Shown here: positions 8,452 through 18,114 of the stretch, one piece after another
Layout of the letters: every line of letters starts with the position of its first letter
Numbering within the stretch: the stretch's first letter is position 1
From: Anaerotignum sp.
GTDB taxonomy: Bacteria > Bacillota > Clostridia > Lachnospirales > Anaerotignaceae
DNA: 64,000 bases
Reading direction: 5' to 3'
Assembly: GCA_020024265.1 (NCBI GenBank)
Contig: JAHHTW010000009.1
Span: 1 to 64,000 of the forward strand
The notes under the pieces: generated by a model
Databases searched by the model: none
The model's input: only the letters and a program-made list of their open reading frames with translations
Told to the model about the DNA's origin: nothing
Position numbers and translations under genes: made by a program

Positions 8452-9771
8452 ATGGATTTGTTTGAATATAACCGGCGGAACAAAGAGATGCAGGATGCTC
8501 CATTGGCGGCAAGAATGCGTCCAACGACATTGGAGGAATTTGTCGGTCAGGAACAGATTGTGGGCAAGGATAAGCTGTTGTATCGTGCCATCAAGGGTGA
8601 TCGGCTGGGTTCGTTGATCTTTTACGGGCCTCCAGGAACAGGCAAGACAACACTTGCAAAAATCATTGCACGTACTACAAAAAGCGAGTTTGTACAGCTC
8701 AATGCAACAACAGCAGGCATTAAGGATATCAAAGAAACGGTGGCGGCTGCACAAGATCGTAAGGGTATGTATGACAAAAAAACCATACTGTTTATTGATG
8801 AAATCCACAGATTCAATAAAAGCCAGCAGGACACACTGCTTCCACATGTAGAGGATGGCACATTGGTTTTGATTGGCGCAACGACAGAAAATCCATACTT
8901 TGAAGTCAATCGAGCATTGGTTTCCCGTTCTGTGATTTTTTCATTGCAGCCACTGACACAAGCAGACATCGAAACATTGCTTTTGCGTGCCATAGCAGAT
9001 ACCGAAAAGGGTTTGGGTACATATCATGCGGTTTTGGATACGGATGCATTACATTTTTTGGCAGATACAGCCAATGGCGATGCCAGAACAGCACTCAATG
9101 CCTTAGAGCTTGCGGTATTGACCACAGACGCAGATGAAAACGGAAAAGTCCATATTACACTTTCTGTTGCGGAAGATTGCATACAAAAACGTGCTTTGCA
9201 GTACGATAAGGATGGGGACAATCATTATGATACCATTTCTGCATTTATCAAAAGTATGCGTGGTTCCGATCCGGATGCAGCGTTGTATTATTTGGCAAAA
9301 ATGATATATGCAGGAGAAGATCCCAAATTTATTGCAAGGCGTGTTGTCATTTGTGCTTCTGAAGATGTTGGCAATGCAGATCCGCATGCCTTACAGGTAG
9401 CAGTAGCCGCAGCCGAGGCAGTCAATTTTATAGGCATGCCGGAGGGACGTATTGCGTTGGCTCAGGCGGTAGCCTATATTGCATGTGCGCCAAAAAGCAA
9501 TGCAGCGTATGTGGGCATTGATCGGGCGCTTTCCGATGTGCGTCATGTACAGATCAAAGGGGTACCACCGCATTTGAGAGATGGCCATTACAGCGGCAGT
9601 GCAGAGCTTGGCAATGCCATTGGTTATCGCTATGCCCACGATTACCCCAATCATTATGTCAAACAACAATATCTGCCAGATGAATTGCTTGGTACAGTGT
9701 ATTATGAAATGAGCGATCAAGGTGTGGAACGCAGAATGAAAGAGCATATGAAACGCTTAAAAGGGGAATGA
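8452..9771 (+). CDS. rarA: Replication-associated recombination protein A (RarA/MgsA AAA+ ATPase)
   Basis: This 439-residue AAA+ ATPase of the clamp-loader family acts at stalled replication forks. Walker A GPPGTGKT spans residues 59-66 and Walker B is FIDEIHRF. Sensor-1 is GATTENPYFEVN, with SRSVIFSLQPL next. The C-terminal tetramerisation region has KSMRGSDPDAALYYLAKM and ARRVVICASEDVG. The ATG at 8452 has GAGGTG 6 bases before it, which favours it over the in-frame GTG at 8443. Confidence 0.95.
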   Translation: MDLFEYNRRNKEMQDAPLAARMRPTTLEEFVGQEQIVGKDKLLYRAIKGDRLGSLIFYGPPGTGKTTLAKIIARTTKSEFVQLNATTAGIKDIKETVAAAQDRKGMYDKKTILFIDEIHRFNKSQQDTLLPHVEDGTLVLIGATTENPYFEVNRALVSRSVIFSLQPLTQADIETLLLRAIADTEKGLGTYHAVLDTDALHFLADTANGDARTALNALELAVLTTDADENGKVHITLSVAEDCIQKRALQYDKDGDNHYDTISAFIKSMRGSDPDAALYYLAKMIYAGEDPKFIARRVVICASEDVGNADPHALQVAVAAAEAVNFIGMPEGRIALAQAVAYIACAPKSNAAYVGIDRALSDVRHVQIKGVPPHLRDGHYSGSAELGNAIGYRYAHDYPNHYVKQQYLPDELLGTVYYEMSDQGVERRMKEHMKRLKGE

Positions 9772-9790
9772 TAGGAAAGGAATGATAAAA

Positions 9791-10240
9791 ATGAAAAAAA
9801 ATAAAGGAAAAATTTTCATTGTTGTAGCGGTTATCGTTTTACTGGGTGTCATTCTGATACAGAAAATGGGTGGAAACACATCAGAAGATGCAATGAAGCA
9901 ATTGGAAAAGTTGGCAGAAACAAAGGCATACACCACAGAAATCATTGGTGAAAACGGTGAAGTACAGGAGGTAGGGGAAACAAATCAAGCAAGATTGGTG
10001 GAATTGATCGCAACAATGCTACAGCCTATGGATACAGGAGAAGTACCACAGGATGCTCCCACATTGACGGTACATATTATGGGAGAAGATCCTAAGACAG
10101 ATATTCGGCTTACCATCTATGACCAAGGAGAGGAAACAGATATTGGCTTGCTACAAAATGAAGATCAGCAGATATTGGTACAAAATTGTGGTGAGGCACT
10201 CAATTATCTGGCAGAACTGGGTTTTGCAACGCAGCGTTAA
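9791..10240 (+). CDS. Membrane-anchored hypothetical protein
   Basis: The 149-residue product has one N-terminal transmembrane helix (about residues 5-24, IFIVVAVIVLLGVILI) and a predicted extracytoplasmic, acidic alpha/beta domain. No lipobox is seen. The second ATG is chosen because AGGAAAGGA lies at correct spacing from it and directly abuts the first. It follows rarA after 19 bases and ends in its own terminator, so it probably closes the queA-rarA transcript. No family is recognised. Confidence 0.75.
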   Translation: MKKNKGKIFIVVAVIVLLGVILIQKMGGNTSEDAMKQLEKLAETKAYTTEIIGENGEVQEVGETNQARLVELIATMLQPMDTGEVPQDAPTLTVHIMGEDPKTDIRLTIYDQGEETDIGLLQNEDQQILVQNCGEALNYLAELGFATQR

Positions 10241-10252
10241 ATATGGAGCATA

Positions 10253-10289
10253 AACAGATACGAAATGTTACTTCGTATCTGTTTTTTTT
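10253..10289 (+). terminator. Intrinsic terminator closing the queA-rarA operon
   Basis: AACAGATACGAA pairs with TTCGTATCTGTT, followed by eight T residues. Confidence 0.85.
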
Positions 10290-10372
10290 GTATATTTTTA
10301 TGACAAAAGGCTATGCTAAGAACAAATCTATACAAAGTATCAGAAAAAAACAGAAGAAATCAGGAGGAAGTC

Positions 10373-10990
10373 ATGGATATATACATCAAGCCAATGAAAA
10401 AAATGCAGGCGATACAGCGGAAACTGATTTATTTGGAGGATGTTGCAGAGATTTTTGCACCAACGGAGTATATGGAGCGGCTGCGGCATTTACCAATATT
10501 ACGGATTCCATCCGATGCAGAGAGAAGCTATTTGGTTTCCGTGCTGGATTTGGTAAAAGAAATTACAACCGTTTTTCCGAAAGCAACCATATCTGCTATG
10601 GGGGAAACAGATGTTTTGATAGAGTACCATCCAAAGCAGCCAAGCCAAAGCAGGTTATGGCTTTTTGGAAGAATTTTATTTGTATCTGCAGTATTGTTTT
10701 GCGGTGCTGCCACTACCATCATGTGCTTTCATTCAGATACACAAATTCCTTTGATTTTTCAAAAATACTATGAAATATTTTACGGCAAGACAGAGGAGTT
10801 GCCGATCGTACTGACCATTCCATATAGTGTGGGATTGGCAGTGGGCATATTGGTTTTCTTCAATCATTTTTCCAAGATTGCACTTTCTCAAGATCCAACA
10901 CCCATTGAAGTAGAAATGACAACATACGAAAACGAAACCATTACAAGTACCATTGAGCAGCTGAGCAGAAAGAAAAGGGATCAGTCATGA
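10373..10990 (+). CDS. spoVAA: Stage V sporulation protein AA
   Basis: The 205-residue product matches SpoVAA in length and layout. A soluble N-terminal domain (MDIYIKPMKKMQAI, LEDVAEIF, YLVSVLDLVKEI) is followed by two hydrophobic segments (about residues 100-117 and 145-165), FFNHF and the DPTPIEVEM C-terminal motif. GGAGG stands 6 bases before the ATG at 10373. SpoVA proteins form the spore inner-membrane channel for dipicolinic acid; the AA and AB subunits are known accessories. The gene overlaps spoVAB by four bases. The spoVAC-D-E genes are not adjacent. Confidence 0.88.
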   Translation: MDIYIKPMKKMQAIQRKLIYLEDVAEIFAPTEYMERLRHLPILRIPSDAERSYLVSVLDLVKEITTVFPKATISAMGETDVLIEYHPKQPSQSRLWLFGRILFVSAVLFCGAATTIMCFHSDTQIPLIFQKYYEIFYGKTEELPIVLTIPYSVGLAVGILVFFNHFSKIALSQDPTPIEVEMTTYENETITSTIEQLSRKKRDQS

Positions 10991-11409
10991 AAACATTGGG
11001 ATTGATTTTTATTGGTTTGGCCTCTGGAATTGCCATTGCCGGAGGGGTATTTGCTTTTATTGCTGCCATTGGTCTGGTTCCACGCATGGCGCAAAGGACA
11101 AGGACAGAGGGATATATCCGCATCTATGAAGATGCCATTTTACTGGGTGGGTTGTGTGGCTGTATATTCATGCTTGTAGATATACGGCTGCATATTCCGC
11201 TTTTGTTTATCGGGCTGTATGCGCTTTTGTGCGGGATATTTGTCGGCGTACTTGCCAGTGCTTTGGCAGAGGTTTTGAATGTCATGCCAATTCTGATGCG
11301 ACGTATGCGTCTGAGAAGGGGAATTATATGGTTTACGGTGTCTTTTGCCATTGGGAAATTGGTAGGCGCATTGGCTTATTTTGTTTTGGATGGATTTTAT
11401 AGAATGTAG
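10987..11409 (+). CDS. spoVAB: Stage V sporulation protein AB
   Basis: The 140-residue protein has four hydrophobic segments and the SpoVAB landmarks GIAIAGGVFAFIAAIGLVPR and EVLNVMPILMRR. Its ATG overlaps the spoVAA stop (ATGA), which indicates translational coupling. It is expected in the forespore inner membrane with SpoVAA, probably under forespore-specific SigG control, although no clear SigG promoter was identified. A bidirectional terminator lies about 150 bases downstream, and no further spoVA gene follows. Confidence 0.88.
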   Translation: MKTLGLIFIGLASGIAIAGGVFAFIAAIGLVPRMAQRTRTEGYIRIYEDAILLGGLCGCIFMLVDIRLHIPLLFIGLYALLCGIFVGVLASALAEVLNVMPILMRRMRLRRGIIWFTVSFAIGKLVGALAYFVLDGFYRM

Positions 11410-11556
11410 GAGGGATGCTGTGTTTTCTTCCGAAGTATCATGATTTTTGGTATTCTTTTGTCTATGAAACGCAAAAGCAAGCCGATAGCATATAATTTCT
11501 CCCATATCAAGCGCAGAGGATTGGAACGAAAAAAGAATATTTTACAGAACTTTACA

Positions 11557-11597
11557 CAAACAAAAAACCATCAGCAGAGCTGGTGGTTTTTTGTTTG
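11557..11597. terminator. Bidirectional terminator between spoVAB and the cytidylate-kinase-like gene
   Basis: CAAACAAAAAACCATCAGC pairs with GCTGGTGGTTTTTTGTTTG (one G-T pair, three-base loop). T tracts on both strands suit the convergent genes on either side. Confidence 0.85.
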
Positions 11598-11610
11598 TTG
11601 TTATGGTATG

Positions 11611-12210
11611 TTATCTTTTTTCAATATAGCATTGCAGTACATCTACAATATCGTCCAAAGCCATTTTGGAGGTATCAATAGATAGGTCATAGTTTTCTAA
11701 TTTTCCCCATTTGTGACCGGTAAAATAACTGTAATAGCCAGCACGTTTTTTATCGGTTTTGAGTACATCGGATTCCGGATGCTTGGAGTTCAGATGATAC
11801 AGCTGTGTTGCGCGTTGCACACGTTCTTCCAGATCCGCATGGATGAAAATATTGATGCAGTTTGGAAATTCAGAAAGAACATAATCCGCACAACGTCCGA
11901 CAATCACGCAGCTACCCTGTTCGGCAACTTCCTTAATTACTTGAGATTGTACGAGAAAAATTTTTTCATTGAGTGGCAGTCCGTAAGAGTCGATGGAAGG
12001 TGTCAGCGTTGTAAGCGAAAGCAAAAGATTGCCAGTAGAAACGGATTCTGCTTCATGGAAACATTCCTTGGATAATCCTGTTTTTTCTGCTGCCAAATTG
12101 ATCAGTTCGTTATCATAAAACGGAATGTTCAATTTTTCTGCCAGCTTTTGTGCCACAATTCTTCCGCCACTGCCATATTGACGACTGATGGTAATCACTT
12201 TGTGCTGCAT
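11611..12210 (-). CDS. Cytidylate kinase-like family protein
   Basis: This 199-residue P-loop protein opens with ITISRQYGSGGRIVAQKLAE, the family's variant of the Walker A region. Residues FYDNELINLAAEKTGLSKE and IVGRCADYVL follow as in the cytidylate-kinase-2 family. These proteins are smaller than and distinct from the essential Cmk, and their substrate is not established. GGGGGAG stands 6 bases before the ATG. The gene has its own promoter and is monocistronic. Confidence 0.85.
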   Translation of the reverse strand: MQHKVITISRQYGSGGRIVAQKLAEKLNIPFYDNELINLAAEKTGLSKECFHEAESVSTGNLLLSLTTLTPSIDSYGLPLNEKIFLVQSQVIKEVAEQGSCVIVGRCADYVLSEFPNCINIFIHADLEERVQRATQLYHLNSKHPESDVLKTDKKRAGYYSYFTGHKWGKLENYDLSIDTSKMALDDIVDVLQCYIEKR

Positions 12211-12305
12211 AGGTACTCCCCCTTATTTTTTGACTGATACAGGTCATAAAATGGATGACATTTTTATTTCTATCCTTTGTATCATAAAAGATACCTGATA
12301 TCAAA

Positions 12306-12334
12306 AGTATAGCATATTTTGTCAAAAGATACAA
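12306..12334 (-). promoter_or_regulatory. Sigma-A-type promoter for the cytidylate-kinase-like gene
   Basis: On the minus strand, TTGTAT (12334-12329) and TATACT (12311-12306) are 17 bases apart, giving a leader of about 90 bases. Confidence 0.6.
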
Positions 12335-12376
12335 CCAATAAGCATATTTGGGAGAAACGCAGATGGTATTACAATC

Positions 12377-13855
12377 TTACAGTATGATACAGATCAAGCC
12401 GCCATTTCCTTCATTTACGATTTTTTGCAGTGTTTCCTGCAATTTCATCTGTGCATCTTCAGGCATACGATAAATTTTGTTTTGCATACCATCGTTGACC
12501 ATAGAGCGCAGTGTGCGCCCGAATATATTCAAATCCCATATTTTTTCCGGCTCTGCTTCATAATCTGCAATGAGCTTATGGATAAATTCCTGAGATTGTT
12601 CTTCGTTACCAATAATCGGGGCAACTTCTGTTTCCACATCCGCACGAATGAGGTGCATGGATTCCCCTTTGGCACGCAGACGAATGCCATAGCGGCTGCC
12701 TTGCTTGAATACCTCCGGCTTTGCCAGTGTGATTTCCTCAAAGGAGGGGGCAACAATTCCATACCCCTTACGTTTGACATCTCCCAATGCACTGGAAATT
12801 TTGTCATATTCCTTCTTGATGGAGGAGAGCATCTTTATGGTTTCTACCAGTGCATAATCGTTTTCAATGGGCAGATCTACCGTTTCACTGAGAATTTTGT
12901 AAAATAGACCATCGTCAAAGGACAATGCAATATCTGAAGCCCCTTCTCCGGGATATATATGCTCGGGATATGCTTTTTGTATATGCTCGCTTTGTGTCAT
13001 GGTAGCAATTGCAGCAGTGATGTCTTCCAAACGATCCACATTTGCAGTAACTGTACGCAGCGCAGCAATCAGCTCTTGCTTGAGCCAATGCGTATCATCC
13101 AGTGTTTCAATCCAACCGGGGAAATAAAACCGAATTTCCCTCATCGGAAAACGGAACAATATTTTTTCCAGTATGGAGTGAATATCCTCGGCTTTGAGCT
13201 GTGCCACATTGACAGGCAGCACGGGAACCTGATATTTTTCTTCCATTTCTGCACACAATGCACGGCTTTCCATAGTATATGGCATTGCGGTATTGAGCAG
13301 CACAACAAAAGGCTTACCGATTTGTTGTAGCTCAGAAATGACACGGCTTTCTGCCTCAATATAGTTCTCTCTGGGCAATTCTGTCACACTGCCATCGGTG
13401 GTAATGACAATGCCGACGGTAGAGTGGTCTGTAATGACCTTTTGTGTACCGATTTCCGCAGCCTGTGTAAAAGGCATTGCTTCATCCGACCAAGGGGTAT
13501 GTACCATACGTGGCAAATCACCATCCATATGCCCCTCTGCATCCGGTATCAGATAGCCCACACAGTCAATCATACGTACACGAAAATCTGTATGATCCCC
13601 CAAAGAAAGGGCAACCGCATCATTTGGTACAAATTTCGGTTCTGTGGTCATGATGGTTTTTCCAGAAGCCGATTGTGGCAGTTCATCTCTGGTGCGTTCT
13701 TTTGTATATATATTTTCGATATTGGGCAGTACCAGCAAATCCATAAATCTTTTGATAAATGTGGATTTTCCGGTACGTACAGGCCCTACAATGCCAATGT
13801 AAATGTCGCCGTTTGTTCTCTGTGCAATATCACGATAAATTTGATATTGTTCCAT
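12377..13855 (-). CDS. spoIVA: Stage IV sporulation protein A (spore coat basement-layer ATPase)
   Basis: The 492-residue product has the length of Bacillus SpoIVA. The Walker A motif GPVRTGKS covers residues 24-31 in an unusual TRAFAC-like ATPase domain, with ENIYTKERTRDELPQS and the switch-like DCVGYLIPDAEGHMDG. The C-terminus, ending GLICIIL, carries the region that anchors to SpoVM on the forespore surface. SpoIVA polymerises on the outer forespore membrane to start coat assembly. The ATG at 13855 has GGAGGGG upstream; a longer frame to 14056 is non-coding in character. A SigE-like -10 (CATACATT) lies about 38 bases upstream. Confidence 0.97.
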   Translation of the reverse strand: MEQYQIYRDIAQRTNGDIYIGIVGPVRTGKSTFIKRFMDLLVLPNIENIYTKERTRDELPQSASGKTIMTTEPKFVPNDAVALSLGDHTDFRVRMIDCVGYLIPDAEGHMDGDLPRMVHTPWSDEAMPFTQAAEIGTQKVITDHSTVGIVITTDGSVTELPRENYIEAESRVISELQQIGKPFVVLLNTAMPYTMESRALCAEMEEKYQVPVLPVNVAQLKAEDIHSILEKILFRFPMREIRFYFPGWIETLDDTHWLKQELIAALRTVTANVDRLEDITAAIATMTQSEHIQKAYPEHIYPGEGASDIALSFDDGLFYKILSETVDLPIENDYALVETIKMLSSIKKEYDKISSALGDVKRKGYGIVAPSFEEITLAKPEVFKQGSRYGIRLRAKGESMHLIRADVETEVAPIIGNEEQSQEFIHKLIADYEAEPEKIWDLNIFGRTLRSMVNDGMQNKIYRMPEDAQMKLQETLQKIVNEGNGGLICIIL

Positions 13856-13892
13856 AGTTTCCCCTCCCTGTATCATCGTATCCATACAATGT

Positions 13893-13900
13893 AATGTATG
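13893..13900 (-). promoter_or_regulatory. SigE-like -10 element and dyad upstream of spoIVA
   Basis: On the minus strand, GCCATACATT resembles the -10 consensus of the mother-cell sigma factor SigE, which drives spoIVA in Bacillus. The -35 region is poor. The box is also the left arm of the dyad CCATACA-N6-TGTATGG (13881-13900). Confidence 0.35.
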
Positions 13901-14049
13901 GCAAAAAAAATAGGAATAGAACAGAAAAAGAAATGGTGTATATATGCCATCATTTGGAACAGATGACAGAGGCTGTAGAAAAATAAAAAATATGGAAAAT
14001 ACACATGCGTTTTTGTCAGAAAATGAGGAGAATACAACGAAAATATAGA

Positions 14050-14078
14050 TTGACACTACTAGAAATATATGGTAGTAT
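14050..14078 (+). promoter_or_regulatory. Strong sigma-A promoter of the cold-shock gene
   Basis: A consensus TTGACA (14050-14055) and TAGTAT (14073-14078) are 17 bases apart, leaving a short leader of about 38 bases with an AGGTAGGAGG ribosome site. Confidence 0.85.
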
Positions 14079-14121
14079 TACGAAGTAAGAATTTTTTATT
14101 TCCAGGTAGGAGGAATTAGCA

Positions 14122-14322
14122 ATGAAAAAAGGTACAGTAAAGTGGTTCAACGCAGAAAAAGGTTTTGGTTTTATTTCCGTACCCAATGAAGATGATGTAT
14201 TCGTACATTTCTCTGCGATCCAGGCAGAAGGCTACAAGACACTTGAAGAAGGTCAGGAAGTAGAATTCGAAGTAGTACAGGGTGCAAAAGGCCCTCAGGC
14301 TGCAAACGTAGTAAAGGCTTAA
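14122..14322 (+). CDS. Cold-shock protein (CspA family RNA chaperone)
   Basis: The 66-residue single cold-shock domain carries both RNP motifs, KGFGFIS (RNP1) and VFVHFSAI (RNP2), and opens with [11 protein letters not shown]. Such proteins bind single-stranded RNA and melt secondary structure. The gene is monocistronic, with a consensus promoter, a strong ribosome site and a terminator, which indicates high expression. The specific paralogue (CspA/B/C/D) cannot be assigned from sequence alone. Confidence 0.96.
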   Translation: MKKGTVKWFNAEKGFGFISVPNEDDVFVHFSAIQAEGYKTLEEGQEVEFEVVQGAKGPQAANVVKA

Positions 14323-14381
14323 TCAATCTTTAGTATCATTGATGCTTTGTGCATTGAGAAATATATATAGTTCGGTTATGT

Positions 14382-14418
14382 CACAAAGGCTCGTTCTTAA
14401 GGAACGAGCTTTTTTGTG
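14382..14418 (+). terminator. Intrinsic terminator of csp
   Basis: GGCTCGTTC and GAACGAGCT, extended by CACAAA/TTTGTG, form a hairpin with a short loop and a T tract within the 3' arm. Confidence 0.8.
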
Positions 14419-14470
14419 TTGATGTTGCAGCTGTATGATATTGGAAAATCAATTTTTTTTCGTACAAGAA

Positions 14471-14499
14471 TTGCAAGCAAGCCATAGCTGTGCTAAAAT
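14471..14499 (+). promoter_or_regulatory. Sigma-A-type promoter of typA
   Basis: TTGCAA (14471-14476) and TAAAAT (14494-14499) are 17 bases apart, about 45 bases before the chosen typA start. Confidence 0.6.
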
Positions 14500-14544
14500 A
14501 ATACGATGTATACAAGAACAGAGAATGAAATGGAGTTAGAAAAA

Positions 14545-16374
14545 ATGAAAAAAAGAATTGAACAAATTCGTAATGTTGCAATCATTGCACACGTTGACCA
14601 TGGTAAAACAACATTGGTAGATCAGATGCTGCGTCAAAGTGGGATTTTTCGTTCCAATCAGGTGGTACAAGAGCGTGTCATGGATAGCGGAGATATAGAA
14701 AGAGAACGTGGGATCACCATATTGTCCAAGAATACAGCAGTGCATTATGGAGATAAGAAAATCAATATCATTGATACTCCGGGGCATGCGGACTTTGGCG
14801 GTGAGGTAGAGCGTGTATTAAAAATGGTGGATGGTGTCGTATTGGTAGTAGACGCATTTGAAGGCCCTATGCCACAGACAAAATTTGTATTGCGTAAGGC
14901 GTTGGAGCTGAATCACCCTGTTGTTGTCTGCGTCAACAAGGTAGACCGTCCAGAGGCACGTCCGCAGGAAGTGGTAGATGAAGTATTGGAACTGTTTTTG
15001 GAATTGGATGCAAATGACCAGCAGCTGGATTCCCCTTTTGTGTTTGCATCTGCAAGAGGCGGCTATGCTTCGGAAGATCCCAGTGCAAGAGAAGGCGATA
15101 TGAAGCCGCTGTTTGAAGCAATCATACAGCATATTCCTGCACCACAGGGCGATGAAGAAGCACCTTTGCAGGCGCTGATTTCCACCATCGACTATAGTGA
15201 ATATGTAGGACGTATCGGGATTGGCAAAATCGAAAACGGTACCATCCATGTCAATGATGAAGTCGTTGTTTTGAATATGCACAATGCGGACAAGCAGAAG
15301 AAGGTGCGGATTACAAAGCTGTATGAATTTGACGGATTGCAAAGAGTGGAAGTCAAAGAGGCAGGGGTAGGCAGTATTGTTGCGCTCAGCGGAATTGAAA
15401 GCATTATGATTGGAGATACGATTTGCTCTCCACTGAAGATGGAAGCGCTGCCCTTTGTGAAAATTTCTGAACCCACTCTGTCTATGAATTTCTCTGTCAA
15501 TGACAGCCCGTTTGCAGGTACAGAGGGCAAGTTTGTTACTTCTCGTCAGCTGCGTGACAGATTGTATAAAGAACTCAATACGGATGTCAGCCTGCGTGTA
15601 GAAGATACAGATTCTATGGATTCCATGAAGGTTTCCGGACGTGGGGAACTGCATCTGTCTATATTGATTGAAACACTGCGCAGAGAAGGTTATGAGTTCC
15701 AAGTTTCCAAGCCGGAGGTATTGTTCCATGAAATTGAAGGCAAAAAGTGCGAACCAATGGAAGCAGTTACCATTGATGTACCAGAAGAATTTGTCGGCAA
15801 TGTCATAGAAAAGCTGGGCGCTAGAAAAGGGGAGATGACCAATATGGCGCCTTCCAAGGGTGGATATACACGTTTGGAATTCTCCATTCCGGCAAGAGGC
15901 CTGATTGGGTATCGTAATGAGTTTATGACAGATACCAAGGGCAATGGTATTCTCAATTCCATATTTGATGGCTATGAACCCTATAAAGGTGAAATTCCAA
16001 CAAGATCTCAAGGCTCCTTGGTTGCATTTGAAAGCGGAGATGCCATTACCTATGGTTTGTATAATGCACAGGAGCGAGGCGATCTGTTCATTGGGGCAGG
16101 CGTTAAGGTATATGAGGGTATGATTGTTGGCAGAAATGCAAGAGCAGATGATATGGATATCAATGTATGTAAGAAAAAACAGTTGACCAATACACGTTCC
16201 TCCGGCTCTGATGACGCTTTGCGTCTGACACCGCCCATACAGATGTCTTTGGAACAATGTATGGAATTTATTGGCGAAGATGAATTGGTAGAGGTAACAC
16301 CAACCAGTCTGCGTATGCGTAAAAAAATATTGGATTGCAATTTGCGCAGAAAATTTAGAATCCATGGAAAATAA
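14545..16374 (+). CDS. typA: Translational GTPase TypA/BipA
   Basis: The 609-residue ribosome-binding GTPase has the usual TypA length. The G1 motif is AHVDHGKT, and [16 protein letters not shown] and [10 protein letters not shown] follow. Domain V and the BipA-specific C-terminal domain hold [18 protein letters not shown] and [16 protein letters not shown]. It aids 50S assembly and stress translation. The ATG at 14545 follows GGAG at 9 bases; two upstream in-frame ATGs (14506, 14530) have poorer ribosome sites. Probably cotranscribed with the flippase gene downstream (25-base gap). Confidence 0.96.
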   Translation: MKKRIEQIRNVAIIAHVDHGKTTLVDQMLRQSGIFRSNQVVQERVMDSGDIERERGITILSKNTAVHYGDKKINIIDTPGHADFGGEVERVLKMVDGVVLVVDAFEGPMPQTKFVLRKALELNHPVVVCVNKVDRPEARPQEVVDEVLELFLELDANDQQLDSPFVFASARGGYASEDPSAREGDMKPLFEAIIQHIPAPQGDEEAPLQALISTIDYSEYVGRIGIGKIENGTIHVNDEVVVLNMHNADKQKKVRITKLYEFDGLQRVEVKEAGVGSIVALSGIESIMIGDTICSPLKMEALPFVKISEPTLSMNFSVNDSPFAGTEGKFVTSRQLRDRLYKELNTDVSLRVEDTDSMDSMKVSGRGELHLSILIETLRREGYEFQVSKPEVLFHEIEGKKCEPMEAVTIDVPEEFVGNVIEKLGARKGEMTNMAPSKGGYTRLEFSIPARGLIGYRNEFMTDTKGNGILNSIFDGYEPYKGEIPTRSQGSLVAFESGDAITYGLYNAQERGDLFIGAGVKVYEGMIVGRNARADDMDINVCKKKQLTNTRSSGSDDALRLTPPIQMSLEQCMEFIGEDELVEVTPTSLRMRKKILDCNLRRKFRIHGK

Positions 16375-16399
16375 TCAGTCATATGTGAGGTGAAAGGAC

Positions 16400-18031
16400 A
16401 TGGCAGCAGCAAGTAAAAAGAGAGGATCTTTTATCAAGCAAGCGGCAATTTTGGCATCTGCCGGAATACTGGTGCGCTTTTTGGGTTTTGTCTATCGTGT
16501 GCCGCTGACCAATATGCTGGGTGATGAGGGAAACGGTATTTACAGCACAGGATATTATATTTATACCTTTTTGCTCATCCTCTCCTCTGCCGGCTTGCCA
16601 GCAGCAATCTCAAAGCTGGTGTCAGAACGTCTTGCGCTCAAGCAGTACCGAAATGCACATCGTGTATTCCAAACAGCCCTGATGTTATCCATTGCGTTTG
16701 GTGTGTTTTTTGCAGTATTGATGGCGCTTACGGCACATCAGGCGGCAGCGCTTGTCAAATTGCCAAACAGCTATTATGCCATATTGACATTATGTCCAAC
16801 GCTTTTGATTGTAGCGATTATGTCTGTCTATCGTGGGTATTTCCAAGGAATGAATACCATGGTGCCAACGGCGATTTCACAGATCGTGGAACAGATTTTC
16901 AATGCTTTTTTCAGCGTGTATTTGGCTTATGTCTTGTTGCGTACCCATGTACCGATCGGTATGCAAAAAAATATCCCTTTGGGTGCAGCAGGCGGTACGA
17001 TGGGGACAGGCATCGGTGCATTGGCTGGTCTGATCGTTGTTTTGCTCAGCTATCTCTCCATTCGACCGTATTTGGTTCGCCGTGCAAAAATTTGCCGTCA
17101 GCAGCACGAAGAAAGCAAAAAAGTATTGCTTGGGGAAATACTGAAAACAGCATGGCCGATCATTGTAGGCACGGCTGTTTTCAGTATCACAAATTTGATT
17201 GACATTGGTATGGTTATGAATATGTTGACAGCATCCGGATATTCGCAAACAGAAGCAACCATATTGTATGGCCAGCTTTCCGGCAAGTATGTCACACTCA
17301 CAACATTGCCGGTAGCCATTTCTTCTGCGATTGCAACAGCAGTACTTCCCAGTATTGCAGCATCCAATCGCTTGAGGGAGCATCATCAGGTAAAGCGTAA
17401 AATGAATTTGACGATGCGGGTGTCTATGATTATTTCCATACCGGCAGCAGTCGGCATTGGTGTGCTTGGCCCACAAATCATTGCTATGCTCTTTCCCAGT
17501 GCATCCGATGGCGGAATATTGTTGAGGGTTGGTGCAATTTCGATTATCTTTTTGGCACTTTGCCAAACAACAACCGGCATTTTACAAGGGATTGGGCATA
17601 TACAGGTACCTGTGGTAGGTGCGCTTTTGGGTGCAGTTATGAAGGTCATATTAAATGCGCTTTTGATTCCCATTCCGGCGCTCAATGTCATTGGTGCGGT
17701 ATTGTCTACAACCGGATGTTATTTGGTAGCATCTATTTTTGATGTATGGATGCTCTCACGCATCACAAAGGTACGTTTTGATATCAAGCGTATTTTAATG
17801 AAGCCAATCTTAGGCTCTGCTGTGATGGGAGCAGCAGCACTTGGTGTATATTATGGCTGCTATACATTTTTGCCGTATAACATGCCATGTACCATAATTG
17901 CCATTGTGGCAGCAATGTTTGTATATGGTTTTGTGATGCTGCTGATCAAAGGGATACAGAAAGAGGATCTGGAGTCTATTCCTATGGGTGGTCGCCTGAT
18001 TCGGTTATGCCAGAAATTACACATGATGTGA
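16400..18031 (+). CDS. SpoVB/MurJ-type polysaccharide flippase (MOP superfamily)
   Basis: This 543-residue polytopic membrane protein has about 14 hydrophobic segments and opens with GILVRFLGFVYRVPLTNMLGDEGNG, typical of SpoVB/YtgP/YkvU proteins. The family flips lipid-linked cell wall or spore cortex precursors. SpoVB is needed for spore cortex in Bacillus, and relatives act in vegetative wall synthesis. Clostridia usually carry several paralogues, so it is not assigned to spoVB or murJ. GAGGTGAAAGG provides the ribosome site. A terminator follows the stop. Confidence 0.88.
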   Translation: MAAASKKRGSFIKQAAILASAGILVRFLGFVYRVPLTNMLGDEGNGIYSTGYYIYTFLLILSSAGLPAAISKLVSERLALKQYRNAHRVFQTALMLSIAFGVFFAVLMALTAHQAAALVKLPNSYYAILTLCPTLLIVAIMSVYRGYFQGMNTMVPTAISQIVEQIFNAFFSVYLAYVLLRTHVPIGMQKNIPLGAAGGTMGTGIGALAGLIVVLLSYLSIRPYLVRRAKICRQQHEESKKVLLGEILKTAWPIIVGTAVFSITNLIDIGMVMNMLTASGYSQTEATILYGQLSGKYVTLTTLPVAISSAIATAVLPSIAASNRLREHHQVKRKMNLTMRVSMIISIPAAVGIGVLGPQIIAMLFPSASDGGILLRVGAISIIFLALCQTTTGILQGIGHIQVPVVGALLGAVMKVILNALLIPIPALNVIGAVLSTTGCYLVASIFDVWMLSRITKVRFDIKRILMKPILGSAVMGAAALGVYYGCYTFLPYNMPCTIIAIVAAMFVYGFVMLLIKGIQKEDLESIPMGGRLIRLCQKLHMM

Positions 18032-18037
18032 GCAAAC

Positions 18038-18068
18038 AGCTCTTTTGCCGATGGCAAAAGGGCTTTTG
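18038..18068 (+). terminator. Intrinsic terminator after the flippase gene
   Basis: AGCTCTTTTGCC pairs with GGCAAAAGGGCT across a GAT loop, followed by a short T run. It lies only about 47 bases before mutS2. Confidence 0.65.
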
Positions 18069-18114
18069 CGGTATCATAGAGAGAATATCACAAATACAAA
18101 AAAGAGGTATGTAT

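Noticed and set aside
7762..8847. 361-codon minus-strand frame opposite queA and rarA
   Set aside because: It crosses two conserved genes on the other strand and is cysteine/histidine rich without motifs.
14818..16365. 515-codon minus-strand frame opposite typA
   Set aside because: It is a shadow of the well-conserved typA frame with no ribosome site or family resemblance.
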